Shown: positions 45,378 to 53,413, counted from the stretch's first letter. The stretch is 64,000 bases of DNA from JACCTU01 sp963737405 (GCA_963737405.1 CAVTSL010000011.1:434001-498000), one strand, 5' to 3'. Numbers and translations are program-made. The notes: generated by a model not told the origin, from the sequence alone.

Positions 45378-46778
45378 CTACGACTCGAGGGCCGGCCGCG
45401 CCACCGGGACGGTCTCCGCGCTCCGCTGCGCGTGCGCGAGCCCGAGGTGCCCGTGCGCCTCGGTCCCGTAGCCGCCCGGGACCGGGATGTAGAACTCGGG
45501 GTAGCCCCACATGCCGTGCTCCGAGACGTCGAGACCGGCCGTCTCGACCTCGGGCTCGACGCGGATCCCGAACGTCGCCTTCATCGCCCAGAGCGACGCG
45601 AACGACGCCGCGAACGTGAAGACGCCGACCGCGAGCAGGCCGACCGCCTGCACGCCGAGCTGGTGGAAGCTCCCCGTGTACCAGAGGCCGCCGGTCCCGG
45701 TCGCGAGGTTGTCGGCGAGCGCGGGCACGGCGAAGATCCCGGTCGCGAGCGTGCCCCAGACGCCGGCGAGCCCGTGCACCGAGACGGCGCCGATCGGGTC
45801 GTCGATCCGGATCCGCTCGACCGCGAGCACGCCGAGCACCGCGATCGTTCCGGCGACCGCGCCGATCACGATCGCGGCCCACGGTGCGACGAAGCCGGCC
45901 GCCGCGGTGATCGCGACGAGCGCGGCGATCACGCCGTTCAGCATCATCGACAGGTCGGGCTTCTTGATCACGATCCATGACGTGATCACGGCTCCCAGCG
46001 CGCCGGCGGCCGCGGCGACGTTCGTCGTCAGCGCGACGTACGCGAAGTAGCCGATCTTGTCGCCGGTGACCACGCCGAGCGTGGAGCCCGGGTTGAAGCC
46101 GAACCAGCCGAACCAGAGGATGATCACGCCGAGCGTGACGAACGCCATGTTGTGCCCCGGGATGGCGTTCGGCTTCCCGTCGGCGCCGAACTTCCCGATC
46201 CGCGGCCCGAGCAGCAGCGCCCCGGCGAGCGCGGCGAGCGCGCCCTGGTAGTGCACGACCGTCGAGCCCGCGAAGTCCTGCATCCCGCGCGAGAAGAGCC
46301 AGCCGTCGGGGTGCCAGATCCAGTGCGAGACGACCGAGTAGATGAGCGTGAAGACGACCCCGAACGCGAAGTAGACCCACAGCTTCGTCCGCTCGGCCAT
46401 CGCGCCCCAGACGATCGCGAGCGACACCGCGGCGAAGACGACCTCGAACATGTAGCCCGCGCCGGCGGGGATCGTCGAGAACCAGCTGAACGGCGACGCG
46501 CCGATCGCGAGGAGCTGATCGACCGACGGGACGAAGCCGGACCCGCCGACGATCCCGTTGCCGCCGTCGCCGAACGCGAGCCCGTACCCGACGAGGTAGT
46601 AGACGATCGACGCGATCCCGAGCACGAGCACGTTCTTCGCGGCGACGTGGCCGACGTTCTTCATCCGCGTCAGGCCCGCCTCCAGGAAGGCGAAGCCGGC
46701 CTGCATGAACATCACGAGGATCGCCGCGACGACGACCCACATCGTGCTCGCGGCGATCGCGAGGTCCTTGTTGCTCAT
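45378..46778 (-). CDS. amt: ammonium transporter
   Basis: A 466-residue Amt/MEP/Rh channel with eleven helices. Typical are AGFAFLEAGLTRMKNV, the twin-His pore (STVVHYQGALAALAGA and VHGLAGVWGTLATG), and the substrate-binding aromatic residues in the vestibule. The C-terminal cytoplasmic tail contains LDVSEHGMWGYPEFY, the conserved regulatory region that contacts PII. It is coupled to glnK by an ATGA overlap; last gene of the glnA unit. Confidence 0.96.
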   Translation of the reverse strand: MSNKDLAIAASTMWVVVAAILVMFMQAGFAFLEAGLTRMKNVGHVAAKNVLVLGIASIVYYLVGYGLAFGDGGNGIVGGSGFVPSVDQLLAIGASPFSWFSTIPAGAGYMFEVVFAAVSLAIVWGAMAERTKLWVYFAFGVVFTLIYSVVSHWIWHPDGWLFSRGMQDFAGSTVVHYQGALAALAGALLLGPRIGKFGADGKPNAIPGHNMAFVTLGVIILWFGWFGFNPGSTLGVVTGDKIGYFAYVALTTNVAAAAGALGAVITSWIVIKKPDLSMMLNGVIAALVAITAAAGFVAPWAAIVIGAVAGTIAVLGVLAVERIRIDDPIGAVSVHGLAGVWGTLATGIFAVPALADNLATGTGGLWYTGSFHQLGVQAVGLLAVGVFTFAASFASLWAMKATFGIRVEPEVETAGLDVSEHGMWGYPEFYIPVPGGYGTEAHGHLGLAHAQRSAETVPVARPALES

Positions 46779-47125
46779 CCGACTCCCACCTCCTCGAGGC
46801 TCGTTCCGGTCCGGTTGTGCATGACGTTGGCGATCGGGGTCGTCCAGACGAGGCCGTCGCCAGACTCGTTGCCGCTGCGCGCGGAGTCGACGATCGCGCC
46901 GACGACCGCCTCGGCGATCTCGTCCGGGACGACGAACGTCAGGACGGCCTTCGGGAGGAACCGCGACTCGAAGACGCGGCCCCGGTACTCGTGTGTGATC
47001 CCGCGCTCGCGGCCGTGCCCGATCGCCTCGACGACCGTCACGCCCACGTGGCCGGTTTCCTCTTCGACCGCGTCGATCACCGTCTCGACGCGCTCGCGGA
47101 TGACGACTGCTTCGACCTTGACCAT
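46775..47125 (-). CDS. glnK: PII signal protein GlnK with atypical T-loop
   Basis: A 116-residue PII protein (trimeric 2-oxoglutarate/ATP/ADP sensor that blocks Amt). Core elements: KVEAVVIRERVETVIDAV, the T-loop GHGRERGITHEYRGRVFESRF, FLPKAVLTFVVPDE and B-loop GNESGDGLVW. Two substitutions stand out: the nucleotidylylated Tyr51 of YRGAEY is Phe (YRGRVF, residue 52), and Gln39 of GRQKG is Glu (GRERG, residue 40), which in classical PII helps bind 2-oxoglutarate. Position between a GNAT gene and amt supports GlnK. Control by UMP/AMP attachment seems impossible at that site. Confidence 0.92.
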   Translation of the reverse strand: MVKVEAVVIRERVETVIDAVEEETGHVGVTVVEAIGHGRERGITHEYRGRVFESRFLPKAVLTFVVPDEIAEAVVGAIVDSARSGNESGDGLVWTTPIANVMHNRTGTSLEEVGVG

Positions 47126-47631
47126 CAGGCGATCTCCTTGCTTCGGCGTTCCAGGAAAACGACGTCCCGCCAGGCGCCGTCGAGCTGCCCGATCCGTTCA
47201 CGCACGCCGACGACGCGGAAGCCGCACGCGACGTGGAGCCTCAGGCTGGCGAGGTTCTCGGGGAAGACGCCGGCCTGGACGGTCCAGATCCCGGCGGCCT
47301 CGGCCTGCGCGACCAGCGTCGAGAGGAGCGCATGTCCGACGCCCTGACCTCGGTGTCCGCGGCGGATGTAGACGCTGTCCTCGACGACCCCGCGGTAGCA
47401 CTGTCTCGTAGAGGCACGTGAGAGCGCCGCCCAGCCGACGACTTCGTCGTCGACACGTCCGACGAGGCGGTGGTGGCCCATGTGCGCACATGCCCACTCA
47501 TCCCACGAGGGGACGGTGGTCTCGAAGGTCGCGTTCCGCGTGGCGATGCCCTCCGCGAAGATCGCGCTCACCGCGGGCCAGTCGCCCGCGGTGAGCACGT
47601 CGACCTGCAGTGCGTTGGCCGTAGCGATCAC
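47125..47631 (-). CDS. GNAT acetyltransferase of the phosphinothricin/methionine sulfoximine (PAT/bar) type
   Basis: A 168-residue GNAT enzyme. The family pattern is strong: DWPAVSAIFAEGIATRNATFET at the N-terminus, VEDSVYIRRGHRGQGVGHALL with the acetyl-CoA loop RGQGVG, GIWTVQAGVFPENLASLRLHVACGF and the ending GQLDGAWRDVVFLERR. Such enzymes acetylate phosphinothricin or methionine sulfoximine, both glutamate analogues that inactivate glutamine synthetase. Here it is coupled by overlaps on both sides to glnA and glnK (GTG at 47631). True substrate unproven; several homologues have broader N-acyl activity. Confidence 0.85.
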   Translation of the reverse strand: MIATANALQVDVLTAGDWPAVSAIFAEGIATRNATFETTVPSWDEWACAHMGHHRLVGRVDDEVVGWAALSRASTRQCYRGVVEDSVYIRRGHRGQGVGHALLSTLVAQAEAAGIWTVQAGVFPENLASLRLHVACGFRVVGVRERIGQLDGAWRDVVFLERRSKEIA

Positions 47632-49067
47632 GCGTCGTAGTAGAGGGAGAACTCGGCCGGGTGCGGGCGGAGGCGCACCACGTCGACCTCGTTCTCGCGC
47701 TTGTAGTCGATCCAGGTCCGGATCAGCTCCTCGCTGAACACGCCGCCCTCGGTCAGGAAGGCGTGGTCGCGCTCGAGCGCGTCGAGCGCCTCGGCGAGCG
47801 AGCCGGGCACCTGCGCAACGCCGCGGTCCTCCTCGAAGAGGTCGTAGTCCGCCGGCTCTCCGGCGTCGAGGCCCTTGGCGATCCCGTCGAGGCCGGCCAT
47901 CAGCATCGCCGCGAACGCGAGGTACGGGTTCGCCGCCGCGTCGGGGCAGCGGAACTCGAGGCGCTTCGCTTTCGGCGAGTCGGAGTACATCGGGATGCGG
48001 ATGCACGCCGAGCGGTTGCGCTGCGAGTAGACGAGGTTCACCGGCGCCTCGTAGCCCGGGACGAGCCGGCGGTACGAGTTCGTCGTCGGCGCGCAGAACG
48101 CGAGCAGCGCCGGCGCGTGCGCGAGGAGCCCGCCGATGTACGCACGGGCGAGCTGCGAGAGGCCTGCGTAGCCCGACTTGTCGGCCATCAAGGGCGTCCC
48201 TTCCTTCCAGAGGGACTGATGCGTGTGCATCCCCGAGCCGTTGTCGCCGAAGATCGGCTTGGGCATGAACGTCACGGTCTTGCCGGCCGCGCGCGCGACG
48301 TTCTTGACGACGTACTTGTACGTCATCACCTGGTCGGCCATCTTCGTGAGCGAGTCGAAGCGGAGGTCGATCTCGCACTGACCGGCGGACGCGACCTCGT
48401 GGTGGTGGAACTCGCACCTGATCCCGAGGCGCTCGAGCATCAGCACCATCCGCGTGCGGAGGTCGCTCAGCGTGTCGTGCGGCGCCGGCGGGAAGTACCC
48501 CTCCTTCTCGCGGATCGTGTTGCCGAGCCCCGGCTTGCCGGAGTTCCAGTACCCCTCGGCGGAGTCGACCGCGTAGTGGGAGGTGTGCGGGGCGAGCTCG
48601 TACGAGACCTCGTCGAAGACGAAGAACTCGCATTCCGGGCCGAAGTAGGCGGTGTCCGCGACGCCCGTCGAGCGGAGGTAGTCCTCGGCGCGCTTGGCGA
48701 CGAGCCGCGGGTCCCTGTCGTACGCCTCTCCGGTGAGCGGGTCGCGGATCTCGCAGAGGAGCGAGAGCGTCGGCGTCTCGGTGAACGGGTCGAGGATCGC
48801 GCTCGTCGGGTCCGGCATCAGGAGCATGTCGGACTCGCTGATCCCCTGCCAGCCGCGGATCGAGGAGCCGTCGAACCCGAGGCCCTCGTCGAACGCCGAC
48901 TCGTCGAACGACGTCACCGGCAGCGTCATGTGCTGCCAGCGGCCGAACAGGTCGCAGAACTTCAGGTCGACCATCTTCGCGCGCGTCTCGCTCGCCCACT
49001 CGAGCGCCTCCCGGGCGTCGGGCACCGTGCCGTTCGCCAGGTAGTGCTTCGTCTCGATCTCCGACAT
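47628..49067 (-). CDS. glnA: glutamine synthetase type I
   Basis: A 479-residue GSI-beta enzyme: ATP-dependent amidation of glutamate. Signatures: GLGFDGSSIRGW, FGPECEFFVFD, CEFHHHEVASAGQCEID, KPIFGDNGSGMHTHQSLW, NSYRRLVPGYEAPVNLVYS. The adenylylation-site Tyr (NLYDLPPEE in E. coli) is conserved as ADYDLFEED, and the extended GSI-beta length fits. ATG at 49067 has the site GAGGGAG. The leader contains a terminator hairpin 26 nt upstream (see attenuator). First gene of glnA-GNAT-glnK-amt. Confidence 0.97.
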   Translation of the reverse strand: MSEIETKHYLANGTVPDAREALEWASETRAKMVDLKFCDLFGRWQHMTLPVTSFDESAFDEGLGFDGSSIRGWQGISESDMLLMPDPTSAILDPFTETPTLSLLCEIRDPLTGEAYDRDPRLVAKRAEDYLRSTGVADTAYFGPECEFFVFDEVSYELAPHTSHYAVDSAEGYWNSGKPGLGNTIREKEGYFPPAPHDTLSDLRTRMVLMLERLGIRCEFHHHEVASAGQCEIDLRFDSLTKMADQVMTYKYVVKNVARAAGKTVTFMPKPIFGDNGSGMHTHQSLWKEGTPLMADKSGYAGLSQLARAYIGGLLAHAPALLAFCAPTTNSYRRLVPGYEAPVNLVYSQRNRSACIRIPMYSDSPKAKRLEFRCPDAAANPYLAFAAMLMAGLDGIAKGLDAGEPADYDLFEEDRGVAQVPGSLAEALDALERDHAFLTEGGVFSEELIRTWIDYKRENEVDVVRLRPHPAEFSLYYDA

Positions 49068-49092
49068 CTCGCTCCCTCCGCGTTGGACCACG

Positions 49093-49136
49093 AAAAAAGC
49101 CCCAGGACTCCGAGAGTCCTGAGGCTCCATTGCCTC
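49093..49136 (-). terminator. intrinsic terminator/anti-terminator pair (attenuator) before glnA
   Basis: On the minus strand AGCCTCAGGACTC (49126-49114), loop TCG and GAGTCCTGGGGCT (49110-49098) form a 13-bp stem with one wobble, directly followed by T6 (49098-49093), 26 nt before the glnA ATG. The GCCTC (49125-49121) at the beginning of its 5' arm can alternatively pair with GAGGC (49136-49132) to close a six-base loop AATGGA. The two folds exclude each other. Confidence 0.8.
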
Positions 49137-49171
49137 GGCCGGCGCCTACGGCGGCGCGCGACCTGATTCGC

Positions 49172-49200
49172 ACCTTAGCGCAGCCGAAGGACGGCGTGGA
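49172..49200 (-). promoter_or_regulatory. putative glnA promoter
   Basis: TCCACG (49200 to 49195), 17-nt spacer, TAAGGT (49177 to 49172) on the minus strand. The -10 hexamer is identical to that before gltB. Transcription would start near 49165 and give a leader of about 98 nt. The -35 match is weak. Confidence 0.4.
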
Positions 49201-49264
49201 TCGAACTAGACGTTCGGCCGTGTCGTCGCGAACTGGCCGCGCCGGACGCGCCTCGAAGCGTTCG

Positions 49265-49386
49265 GTCCGGGGTCAGACCCCGGACGGCGCACGGGCGGAC
49301 GCGTCCTCTCGGCGAGCACGCTCGGCACGCGGCCTCGGGCACGCGGGCTCGTCCCGAGGAGCCACGACCAGGGTCTGACCCCGGAC
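49265..49386. repeat. inverted-repeat pair with GGTC-GACC core in the intergenic region
   Basis: The 363-nt region between the glnA start and the protease stop (49068-49430) contains the attenuator and promoter of glnA on the left. Its right half holds a 21-nt palindrome (49265-49285; arms GTCCGGGGTC and GACCCCGGAC around A) and, about 90 nt on, an inverted copy of 15 nt (GGTCTGACCCCGGAC, 49372-49386). The DNA between them codes for nothing I can support. GGGGTC-N-GACCCC repeats are scattered in many bacterial genomes. Confidence 0.65.
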
Positions 49387-49430
49387 CACGCCCCTCCGGG
49401 CGTGTCCGAGCGTCCGACCGGCCCTGTCCG

Positions 49431-50219
49431 CTAGCCGCAGTGGCGGAGCTTCGCGCAGACGCGTGCGATCGGGATCGCGAAGTTCACGTTCTGCCCGCCG
49501 CCGGCGACGAGCACGCCCACGACACGGCCGCGCCGGTCGATCGCCGGGCCGCCCGAGTTGCCCGGGTTCGCGGCGGCGTCGGTCTGGATCTCCTTCTTCG
49601 TGACCCGGCTGACGACACCGGAGGTCACGGTGCCCTCGAGGCCGAACGGGCTGCCGATCAGGAGCAGCTGGTCGCCCGGCTGCGGCGGCTTCGTCGTCGC
49701 CTGCTGCCAGAGCGGCTCGATCCCCTTCGGCCGGCCGTTCATGCGGATCAGCGCGAGGTCGTGCGCCGGGTCGACGCCCGCGATCTCGCCCTGCCAGCCC
49801 GAGCCCTTGCGCTTGAGCGTGACGTTGCTCGTCAGCGTGCCCTCGACGACATGGTGGGCTGTGAGGACGTACGTCGAGTCCTCGTCCATCCAGGCCACGA
49901 ACCCGCTCCCGATCCGACCGCTCGCCTCGACCGTGAAGACGCTCTTCAGCGCGTGCGCCGCGAGCCCCGCGACCCCGGTTTCCCGCCGCTTGAGCCGCTG
50001 CTCGGCGGTCCCGAGCCGGTTGACGACGCTCTCGTTGTCGGCGGAGAGCGCATCGACCTGCCGCTCCATCACGGCGAGGTCGGACTGGAGCGCGGCACGA
50101 TCCGACGCGAGCAGCAGGAACGCGGCGCCGGAGATGGCGACGGCGACGAGCGACAGCGCGAGCGTGGCGATCTGCAGTCGCCGTCCGCCGGTGCTCGTCT
50201 CGTCGAAGCTCTCGAACAT
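49431..50219 (-). CDS. membrane-anchored trypsin-like serine protease (DegP/HtrA type without PDZ)
   Basis: A 262-residue protein. Residues 18-40 are a membrane helix, 42-80 a coiled coil (DLAVMERQVDALSADNESVVN region), and 90-258 an S1C protease domain with the triad in TAHHVVEG (His), DPAHDLALIRM (Asp) and DAAANPGNSGGPAID (Ser). No PDZ domain follows, so it is short for HtrA. It probably handles misfolded or regulatory extracytoplasmic proteins. The GAGGGT site lies before the ATG at 50219. Divergent from the ABC exporter. Confidence 0.88.
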   Translation of the reverse strand: MFESFDETSTGGRRLQIATLALSLVAVAISGAAFLLLASDRAALQSDLAVMERQVDALSADNESVVNRLGTAEQRLKRRETGVAGLAAHALKSVFTVEASGRIGSGFVAWMDEDSTYVLTAHHVVEGTLTSNVTLKRKGSGWQGEIAGVDPAHDLALIRMNGRPKGIEPLWQQATTKPPQPGDQLLLIGSPFGLEGTVTSGVVSRVTKKEIQTDAAANPGNSGGPAIDRRGRVVGVLVAGGGQNVNFAIPIARVCAKLRHCG

Positions 50220-50260
50220 CTGACCCTCGTTCCAAATCGGCCGAGCACAGCTCAGCGGTC

Positions 50261-50276
50261 TCCCCCGAAAGGGGGA
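50261..50276. repeat. GNRA-type hairpin TCCCCC-GAAA-GGGGGA
   Basis: A 6-bp stem with a GAAA tetraloop lies in the 205-nt divergent region, between the protease start and the -10 box of the ABC gene. No U-run follows on either strand. Confidence 0.5.
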
Positions 50277-50301
50277 CTTGGCGCGGAGCCGCGCCTGGTG
50301 C

Positions 50302-50338
50302 TAGCCTCGAAGGTCTGATGTTGCTCCGACGCGGCTGA
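50302..50338 (+). promoter_or_regulatory. -10 box and possible 6-codon leader peptide before the ABC exporter
   Basis: TAGCCT (50302-50307) is followed 10 nt later by ATG (50318) opening a six-codon frame (M-L-L-R-R-G-stop, ends 50338). The remaining 86 nt leader to the ABC gene can fold (GCGCTC-CTCCTGA-GAGCGC). In other bacteria, exporters are controlled by such leader peptides; this is only suggestive. Confidence 0.4.
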
Positions 50339-50424
50339 GCTCGTTCACCGGCGCCACGCGCTCCTCCTGAGAGCGCGGCTCACGCGCGCCTGTTCTCGCC
50401 CGTTCACGAAACCAAGGAGCAACG

Positions 50425-51279
50425 ATGTTGGACACAGCTCAGGAGATCACGATGGCGCCCGAAGTTTTGCGCGACGGCGTGGCCGCGGTCGACGTCGTCG
50501 ATCTCCGTAAGGACTTCATCAGACGCAAGAAGCGCGAAGGCCTCCGCCGCGCGCGGAAGCGCGTCGCCGCCCTCGACGGGGTGTCGTTCACGATGCCGAA
50601 GGGCGAAACGCTCGCGATCCTCGGGCAGAACGGCTCGGGGAAGTCGACGCTCGTCCGTCTGCTCTCGACGCTGCTGCTGAACGACGGCGGCCGCGCGGTC
50701 ATCTTCGGCCACGATGCGGAGCGCGAGCCGCGCGCGGTGCGGCGGCTCGTCAACCGCGTGTCGGTCGAGGCGAGCTTCTTCAAGAAGATGTCGGCAGTCG
50801 AGAACCTGAGCTACGCGGCGCGTTTCTACGGGATGGCGCCGTCGCAGACGCGCGACCGGATCCCGGAGATCCTCGCGCGGGTCCACTTCCCGAAGGACCG
50901 GCTCAGCGACTCGATGGAGAACCTCTCGCGGGGCACGCAGCAGAAGGTCGCGCTCGCGCGGGCGCTCCTCACGTCGCCCGTGCTCCTCCTGCTCGACGAG
51001 CCGACGACCGGCCTCGACCCGCGCTCGAAGCTCGAGGTGCAGCAGTTCATCCGCGAGATCCGCGAGTCGCACGACGCGACCGTCCTGCTCTGCACGCACG
51101 ACCTCGCCGAGGCGGAGACGCTCGCGGATCGGATCGGGATCCTCGACAAGGGCAAGCTGATCGCGCTCGCCCCGGCCGACGAGCTGAAAGAGCGCTACGA
51201 GAGCGGGACGCTCGAGGACGCGTTCTTCACGGCGACCGGCAAGACGCTCGAGGACGAAGAGGAAGGAGACGACGAATGA
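50425..51279 (+). CDS. ABC-2 exporter, ATP-binding protein
   Basis: A 284-residue ATPase: Walker A GQNGSGKST, signature LSRGTQQKVALARAL, Walker B LLLLDEPTTGLDP, H-loop CTHDLAEAETLADRIG. The N-terminus (VVDLRKDFIRRKKREGLRR) is of the DrrA/NodI type used in drug or polysaccharide export. The ATG at 50425 has AAGGAG 7 nt upstream. It is coupled to the permease gene by ATGA. Substrate not predictable. Confidence 0.92.
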   Translation: MLDTAQEITMAPEVLRDGVAAVDVVDLRKDFIRRKKREGLRRARKRVAALDGVSFTMPKGETLAILGQNGSGKSTLVRLLSTLLLNDGGRAVIFGHDAEREPRAVRRLVNRVSVEASFFKKMSAVENLSYAARFYGMAPSQTRDRIPEILARVHFPKDRLSDSMENLSRGTQQKVALARALLTSPVLLLLDEPTTGLDPRSKLEVQQFIREIRESHDATVLLCTHDLAEAETLADRIGILDKGKLIALAPADELKERYESGTLEDAFFTATGKTLEDEEEGDDE

Positions 51280-52109
51280 AGGGCGCAGCGGCAGTGATGC
51301 GGGCCGAGCTGATCGGGCTCGCCGGCGTCGTCGAGCGAAACGTCTACCTCACGAAGCGCTACTTCCTCTGGGACGTCGCGTTCTTCGTCTGGACCGTCGC
51401 GAACACGCTGACGATCGTCTTCATCGCGAAGGGATTCGAGGCGACCGGTGCCGTGATCGACGTCAACCGCGCCACGACCTCGCTCCTGATCGGCGCGGTC
51501 ATCTGGGCGTACCTGGGGATCATCTTCGAGTTCCTCACGGAGACGGTCGCGTGGGAGCGCTGGGAGGGGACGATCGAGTACACGTTCATGGCGCCGCTCT
51601 CGCGCTCGATGCACCTCGCGGGGCAGGGCGTGTTCGCGATCATCTACGGGCTCGCGCGCGCGGCGCTCCTCTTCGTCGTCGTCGCGATGTTCTTCGACCT
51701 GAGCCTCCCGGACGCGAACTTCGCGGCCGCGCTTCTCGTCGTCACCGTCGCGTCCGTCTCGTTCATCGGGATCGGGATGATGACCTCGGTGATGCCGCTC
51801 ATCTCGCCGGAGAAGGGCATGCAGCTCGGCTTCATCGCCCAGGGGATCCTGCTCGTGGTGTCCGGCGTCTACTACCCGGTGTCGGTTCTCCCCGAGTGGA
51901 TGCAGTGGCTTGCGAAGATCTCGCCGGCGACGTATGCGCTCGAGGGTGCGCGCGAGGCGATCATCGAGGGCGCGGGCGTCAGCGCGATGTGGGACGAGAT
52001 CTGGCCGCTCATCATCATCGGGATCGTCTCGGTGCCGCTCGGGCTCTGGGTGTTCGCGCGCGGTGAGCGATACGCCAAGCACCACGGAAAGCTCAAGCGG
52101 TCCGGCTAG
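51276..52109 (+). CDS. ABC-2 type exporter permease
   Basis: A 277-residue membrane protein with six helices and the ABC-2 topology (VERNVYLTKRYFLWDVAFFV, GTIEYTFMAPLSRSMHLAGQ, ISPEKGMQLGFIAQGILLVVSGVYYPV pieces: GVYYPVSVLPEW and ISPATYALEGAREAI are diagnostic). It pairs with the preceding ATPase to export an unknown compound. Overlaps the start region of the next gene. Confidence 0.9.
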   Translation: MKGAAAVMRAELIGLAGVVERNVYLTKRYFLWDVAFFVWTVANTLTIVFIAKGFEATGAVIDVNRATTSLLIGAVIWAYLGIIFEFLTETVAWERWEGTIEYTFMAPLSRSMHLAGQGVFAIIYGLARAALLFVVVAMFFDLSLPDANFAAALLVVTVASVSFIGIGMMTSVMPLISPEKGMQLGFIAQGILLVVSGVYYPVSVLPEWMQWLAKISPATYALEGAREAIIEGAGVSAMWDEIWPLIIIGIVSVPLGLWVFARGERYAKHHGKLKRSG

Positions 52110-53355
52110 AGGGCGGTTCCGGATCCTGGAGCCGTTCAGGATCCGGGACTTCGCCCTCTACTGGACGGCACGAACGACCTCGTGGATCGGCGACGGCGTG
52201 ATGGTCGTCGCGCTGCCCTGGCAGGTCTACGACCTGACGAACTCACCGACGACCATGGGAGTCGTCGGCGCCCTGCAGATGATCCCGATCTTCGCGTTCA
52301 CGCTCCTCGGCGGCGTCGCGTCGGACCGGGTCGACCGCCGCAAGGTGATCATCGTCTCCGACCTCGCCCGCGCGGCCGCCGCGGGGACGATCGGGATCCT
52401 CGCGCTCCGGGGCGACCTCGAGCTCTGGCACGTCGGAGCGATGGCTGTCGTGTACGGGCTCGGGCAGGCGTTCGCCGGCCCGGCGTTCGGATCGATCGTT
52501 CCGCAGCTCGTGCCCGACGAGCTTCTGGTCCAGGCGAACTCCGCGCTCTTCACGTTCCACACGCTCGCGTTCCGACTCGGTGGCCCGGTGCTAGGTGGCG
52601 CGCTGATCGCCGCGTTCGGCACGGGTGAGGCGTTCCTGGTCGACGCGGTCTCGTTCGCCGTCGGTGCGGCCGCGATCACTCTGCTCGCGGCTCGTCCCGC
52701 GGCTCGGGCGCTCGACGACGAGCGGCGTTCGGTCCTCGACGACATCCGCGAAGGCCTCGGGTACGTCCGCCGTCGGACCTGGCTCTGGGGAACGCTCGCA
52801 TGGTCGTGCATCGTCCTCCCGTTCGGGACGGCGCCCTACATCGTGCTGCTCCCGTTTCTCGTGAAGAACGACCTCGGCGGGAGCGCCGGCCAGCTCGGGC
52901 TCGTCTTCGCGGCGGGAGGACTGGGCGGCGTCGTCGCCGCGCTCTCGATCTCGCAGCTGCACATCCCGCGGCGGCACGTGACGTTCATGTACGCGCTGCT
53001 CGCGTTCGGGATCACGGACCTCTTCTTCTACTCGCTCGTCCACGCGACCTGGCAGGCGATGGTGATCGCGCTGATCGCGGAGGGCGCTCTGACGGCGGGA
53101 ATCCTCGTCTGGAACACGCTCGTCCAGCGCGCCGTGCCGATGGACCTGCTCGGGCGCGTTCGGAGCCTCGACTCGTTCGCCGCGTTTGCGCTGACCCCGC
53201 TGGCGATGGCCGTGATCGGTCCCGCCGCGGACGTCTTCGGCGTCAGGCCCGTGCTCGCCGCTTGCGGCATCGTCGCCTCGATGCTGACGGTGGCCGCGTT
53301 CCTGCTGCCCGGCATGCGCGATACCGAAGGTCAAATCTCGCTCAGCGGGCGGTGA
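52063..53355 (+). CDS. MFS transporter (enterobactin-exporter/DHA3 type)
   Basis: A 430-residue major-facilitator protein with 12 helices, opening ILEPFRIRDFALYWTARTTSW; typical are GGVASDRVDRRKVIIVSDL (loop 2-3 motif) and FAGPAFGSIVPQLVPDELL. The family N-terminus would begin about LEPFRIRDF, for which the only codon is CTG (52126). The first conventional start is GTG at 52063, 47 nt inside the permease gene; I use it but the true start may be the CTG. Function presumed drug or siderophore efflux. Confidence 0.8.
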   Translation: MSDTPSTTESSSGPARGRFRILEPFRIRDFALYWTARTTSWIGDGVMVVALPWQVYDLTNSPTTMGVVGALQMIPIFAFTLLGGVASDRVDRRKVIIVSDLARAAAAGTIGILALRGDLELWHVGAMAVVYGLGQAFAGPAFGSIVPQLVPDELLVQANSALFTFHTLAFRLGGPVLGGALIAAFGTGEAFLVDAVSFAVGAAAITLLAARPAARALDDERRSVLDDIREGLGYVRRRTWLWGTLAWSCIVLPFGTAPYIVLLPFLVKNDLGGSAGQLGLVFAAGGLGGVVAALSISQLHIPRRHVTFMYALLAFGITDLFFYSLVHATWQAMVIALIAEGALTAGILVWNTLVQRAVPMDLLGRVRSLDSFAAFALTPLAMAVIGPAADVFGVRPVLAACGIVASMLTVAAFLLPGMRDTEGQISLSGR

Positions 53356-53369
53356 CGTTCGTTTCTCCC

Positions 53370-53398
53370 TTGGGTCGATCCGACGAGCGGAGTAGGTT
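53370..53398 (+). promoter_or_regulatory. promoter of the collagen-like gene
   Basis: TTGGGT (53370-53375), 17-nt spacer, TAGGTT (53393-53398). Transcription would start about 53405, 9-30 nt before the candidate start codons. Confidence 0.5.
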
Positions 53399-53413
53399 CG
53401 GCGGGACTAGGGG

